From Osmia lignaria lignaria (Eukaryota; Arthropoda; Insecta; Hymenoptera; Megachilidae), in NCBI RefSeq assembly GCF_051020975.1, contig NC_135038.1:5826001-5890000 (forward strand): a stretch of DNA of 64,000 nt, read 5' to 3'. Numbering within the stretch: the first letter of the stretch is position 1; each line of letters starts with the position of its first letter. The notes under the pieces were generated by a model, which searched no databases, had not been told where the DNA came from, and saw only the letters and a program-made list of their open reading frames with translations. Made by a program: the position numbers and the translations under genes. This document shows positions 61,176 through 64,000 of the stretch, one piece after another.

Positions 61176-62594
61176 GATTAACTCGTCCGAAAGAAATGTA
61201 ATGCGAGTTTCATATCGTTGCTCGATAGATAACGCGGTGTTATCTACGTTAACTTGGAAATAGCTTTTTTCTCGTAACACCCTTACACACATTCGACCAC
61301 TTCCATCCATCCTCCTTTATCCTTTCTTTCTGTCCACCCGATCCTCCCCTAATCCCTTTAGTCCGTTCATCAGCGTTGATCGTATCGTTAGAAGTGTACC
61401 AATTACGTTTGTAACTTATTGCTGTAATTTGTTCACCCTTTCTCCAAAGCTTTCTTGTCTAAATATACTATGGAACATCGCAGAAGCTATTTGAACGTCA
61501 GACTTTCAAGAAACAAGCGTACGTTTATTTTTCAACAGAATCGATTCGAGCCGTGCTACCTGGTTGAACACCGTTCCCACGTTTTAGACGGTTTCACACG
61601 CGTTCATGCGCGTTTTCACGCTCGCTTGCTCCCTGGAAACTGCTGATACATCGGTAACTGGGAAAATCATAAACCCGAGTCTTCGACGAGAGAATCGTCG
61701 AGCTTCTTACGCGAGGATAAAACAACGGTCTGTCAACGATATCGTTAGACTCGGTCGAGGTCTCGGAAATTACATTCGTTATCGCGTTTATTCATCTTTC
61801 CGGTTTCTTCCTCTCGGTTCTACTTCTTTTCTACCGTTTATTAAAAATTCATTCGATAAATCCAAGGAATTAATTACGGAAGATAAAAATAACCGAAAAG
61901 TGTATCGTGTCTCGAGCAGACGGTCGTTCATTTAATCGGCTCGCGATTCACGAGTGATTCGAATGTCGAGCGTGTCGAGCTCTTTTATAGACCGAAGCAT
62001 CCCTCTTCGAAGAGAACCTGGTCAGCTTTCGGCGAAACGAGCCAGCAAGTCGCGGAATCACTGTCTCGTTCAGTAATCTGAAAGTTCGCGATATCGGACA
62101 GGCCAAGGCCTTCCGGATTTGGGCGTTGCTAAGCCCGAACAGCTATCGTCGATCTTTCATATTTTTTACCTGTGGATCGGCCTCCATCGATCCACCGTTC
62201 CCAACGACCGAAAGTCGCGCGGAGAAGAGTTACAACGAAGGTCGACGCGAGAAAATAAGAATAATTTTAAAAAAAAAATGCAAACATTGGAGGACGATCG
62301 TTGTCGGCGCCGGAGCAAGGAGCGGTATTTACGAAATACGACCTTGCTATAAAATACGCGACCAGTGGTCGACAGAAGAAAAAAGAGGACCAAAGAATAG
62401 TAGCGAGGAAAAAGAGAAACAAAATTTAGACGAGGTGGACTGGTTCCGGAAAGAACAACCGTACCCACCGACTGTCCCGATACGTGAACTCGAGTCCGAC
62501 GTAAAGTTTCGCAAACAATGTCACAACGTTCCTCGTTTTCATTCGTCCCTATTTTGCCAACTGACCTCTCTAGGTGATTCGCGTCGCGTCGGTA

Positions 62595-62608
62595 TGCGTC
62601 GCGACGCA
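62595..62608. repeat. Perfect 14-bp GC-rich palindrome
   Basis: tgcgtcgcgacgca; the 12-bp core GCGTCGCGACGC is identical to the core of the palindrome at 52384-52399, 10 kb away. Other CGCGTCG fragments occur close by (62580-62590 and about 62666). Confidence 0.65.
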
Positions 62609-63284
62609 CCTTCCATACGCCACGGAGTGGGCGTATAAACGAGGCTTACCAATTGTTACTCAATCGCGTCGCGGCTCGAAGTAAACATGCAGAATAACGT
62701 AACGTTATCGGTATTAACTTGGACGAGTACAACGACGTTACGTTAGCGTGGAAATAGAGAGCGGATTACGGGGGTATGATTCGCGTGTATTAATTAACGA
62801 ACGGTCGGTTAACTAATCGGAGTTATCTCGAAATACGTATGCGAAGGGGGGGTTTGCCTGTTATAGACATCGCCGATAGATCCTATAATCGTCGGATCCG
62901 TCTGTTCTTAATTTCCTGCTCGCGGACTATTGGAAACTGTACGATCGGAACCCAAGGAACCGCACGGAGGGTAGACGGAGTTGTAAGGTCGATGATATCG
63001 TTAATGACCGGATGGTCAAGTAAAAAGGGAGAGGGACAGGGCCTTTCGGGTACGTTGCACGCGGATCCAGCCGAGCGGCGTAGTCCTTGACAATGTTTCT
63101 CGCTGGGTGGAGAACGAAAAGAAACGAGACCCTGAATCGCAGCCGCCGGAGGTAGTGGAAGTGGTTGGGATAGTCCTGTCTCGAAGGAAACAAATCGAAC
63201 AGCGTGGAACGGAATGGAGCGAAACACAGAGGTGCATGTAATCGAAGATGGTTGCGTTATGGTGGGAGAGGTCAGCGCGGTGGA

Positions 63285-63292
63285 ATAAAAGG
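63285..63292 (+). promoter_or_regulatory. TATA-like element of fourth cuticle gene
   Basis: AATAAAAG about 100 bp upstream of the ATG at 63389. It is weaker than the TATA boxes of the other cuticle genes. A candidate start site lies near the CATCATTCG at about 63314. Confidence 0.4.
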
Positions 63293-63388
63293 GCAGCGGA
63301 TCGGTTAGTCGAGCATCATTCGACTCTCAGCGATCTCAGCTGTTAAGCATCAGTTCGTTAATCGTCAACGACAACCAACGTCGCAACC

Positions 63389-63727
63389 ATGTACAAATTC
63401 GTCGCTCTCTTCGCTTTGTTCGGCTGTGCCTTGGCCGCACCGGCACCGGAACCAGCACCAGGCATCCTGGCACCGGCGGCCGCGTACCACGCCGCGCCTC
63501 TCGTCGCTGCCGCACCGGTCGCAGTGGCCCACACCGTTCCCGTCGCCACCAGCTACGCCAACACCTACAAAGTCTCGGTGAAGAGCCCCGTGGTAGCCGC
63601 TCCGTACATCGCCGCTGCACCACTCGCAACCGCCGCCGTCGTGAAAACCGCCGCTCCGCTGGTCGCCGCCGCCCCGGCAGCAACCGTCCTCGCACACGCC
63701 CCGGTCGTCGCTGGATACACATACTGA
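63389..63727 (+). CDS. Apidermin-like cuticle protein (Ala/Pro/Val-rich, intronless frame)
   Basis: A single open frame of 112 residues starting in a good context (aaccATG). MYKFVALFALFGCALAAP is a signal peptide. The mature protein opens with PAPEPAPGILAPAAAYHAAP and continues with Ala-Val-Pro blocks (APVAVAHTVPVATSYA, AAPYIAAAPLATAAVVK), ending VVAGYTY. The start MYKF resembles the MFK start of its neighbours. Unlike them, no intron splits the signal peptide. Poly(A) signal AATAAA is at 63863-63868. Probable cuticle protein of the apidermin group or a related Ala-rich class. Confidence 0.82.
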   Translation: MYKFVALFALFGCALAAPAPEPAPGILAPAAAYHAAPLVAAAPVAVAHTVPVATSYANTYKVSVKSPVVAAPYIAAAPLATAAVVKTAAPLVAAAPAATVLAHAPVVAGYTY

Positions 63728-64000
63728 ACAATGCCGAATCAACCAACGGGTCCGCTTCTCCAGCCGCTCTAGTCGACCGTGCTACTCCGACAAAATCGTT
63801 CCCACGATCGGTTCGCATCCAACCGTCTGCGCCACGAGAATCGACGCTGTCGGTTAATCATCAATAAACTTTGCTCATTTTCAACACGAACTAGAATTTA
63901 TTTTTCGTTCCCATCGTTCCTTCGTTCTCACTCCGATTCCGTCCTTCTTCTCTGATCTCGATACCGTTTTTCAGCGAGTTTCAGAGAGAAACCGGTCGAG
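63728..64000. other. 3' UTR of fourth cuticle gene and window end
   Basis: Contains AATAAA at 63863-63868. The remaining sequence to the window edge is pyrimidine-rich and shows no feature. Confidence 0.6.

Larger units (their letters stand above)
61176..63388. other. Tubulin 3' UTR and upstream region of fourth cuticle gene
   Basis: Non-coding DNA of 2.2 kb. A 14-bp perfect palindrome tgcgtcgcgacgca is at 62595-62608, sharing its core with the palindrome at 52384-52399. A TATA-like AATAAAAG lies at about 63285-63292. ORFs around 62119-62638 and 62839-63237 overlap on both strands and are rejected. Confidence 0.5.

Noticed and set aside
62119..62638. Plus-strand ORF of 170 aa and overlapping frames
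   Set aside because: No domain or conserved motif, and equally long ORFs lie on the opposite strand; judged random in CpG-rich spacer.
1..64000. tRNA genes, rRNA, CRISPR arrays, complete coding transposons
   Set aside because: I scanned for GGTTCGAATCC-type T-arms, spaced direct repeats and transposase or reverse-transcriptase motifs and saw none that held up; a tRNAscan or Rfam run would be decisive.

Overview
This is a eukaryotic nuclear window from an insect, most likely a bee or close hymenopteran relative. Genes have many short introns (about 60-120 bp) with GT..AG ends, intergenic DNA is AT-rich but full of CpG and TCGA, and arthropod TATA plus TCAGT core promoters occur. Four small alanine-rich secreted proteins resemble the hymenopteran apidermin cuticle family. 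All calls come from reading frames, splice sites and remembered family motifs; no database search was run. Exon joins were checked for phase and every model given as complete closes in frame.

Layout, left to right: 3' part of a TEX2-like PH/SMP lipid-transfer gene (+), convergent with a meteorin-like secreted protein (-); proteasome lid subunit Rpn5/PSMD12 (+), convergent with a small two-TM PPxY protein (-); the small GTPase CPLANE2/RSG1 (-), divergent from an hnRNP U-like SAP/SPRY/RGG protein (+); the histone methyltransferase ash1 (-, 11 exons, about 2212 aa); enabled (ena, +, 7 exons, with a first coding exon of only 5 nt); about 5.4 kb without genes; a 17-exon TM-SMP-C2-C1 protein of the C2CD2/TMEM24 kind (+); 4.6 kb without genes; a serine-rich single-exon gene (-); then a block of apidermin-like genes (one -, three +) in which a complete beta-tubulin isotype gene is embedded.

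The genes do not form one pathway. There are loose themes: two SMP lipid-transfer proteins acting at membrane contacts (TEX2-like and TMEM24-like), chromatin/RNA regulators (ash1, hnRNP U-like), cytoskeleton (ena, beta-tubulin), and a local cluster of cuticle genes each with its own TATA box or TATA-like element.

Most notable non-coding structure: a 133-bp hAT-type MITE with degraded 8-bp target duplication in an Rpn5 intron; two long perfect inverted repeats in the interleaved order A-B-A'-B' (pseudoknot topology) in an hnRNP U-like intron; a roughly 0.78-kb minisatellite with a 127-bp four-unit higher-order repeat between two cuticle genes; and a shared perfect GC-rich palindrome near two distant promoters. 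I found no CRISPR array, rRNA, convincing tRNA, or coding transposon.
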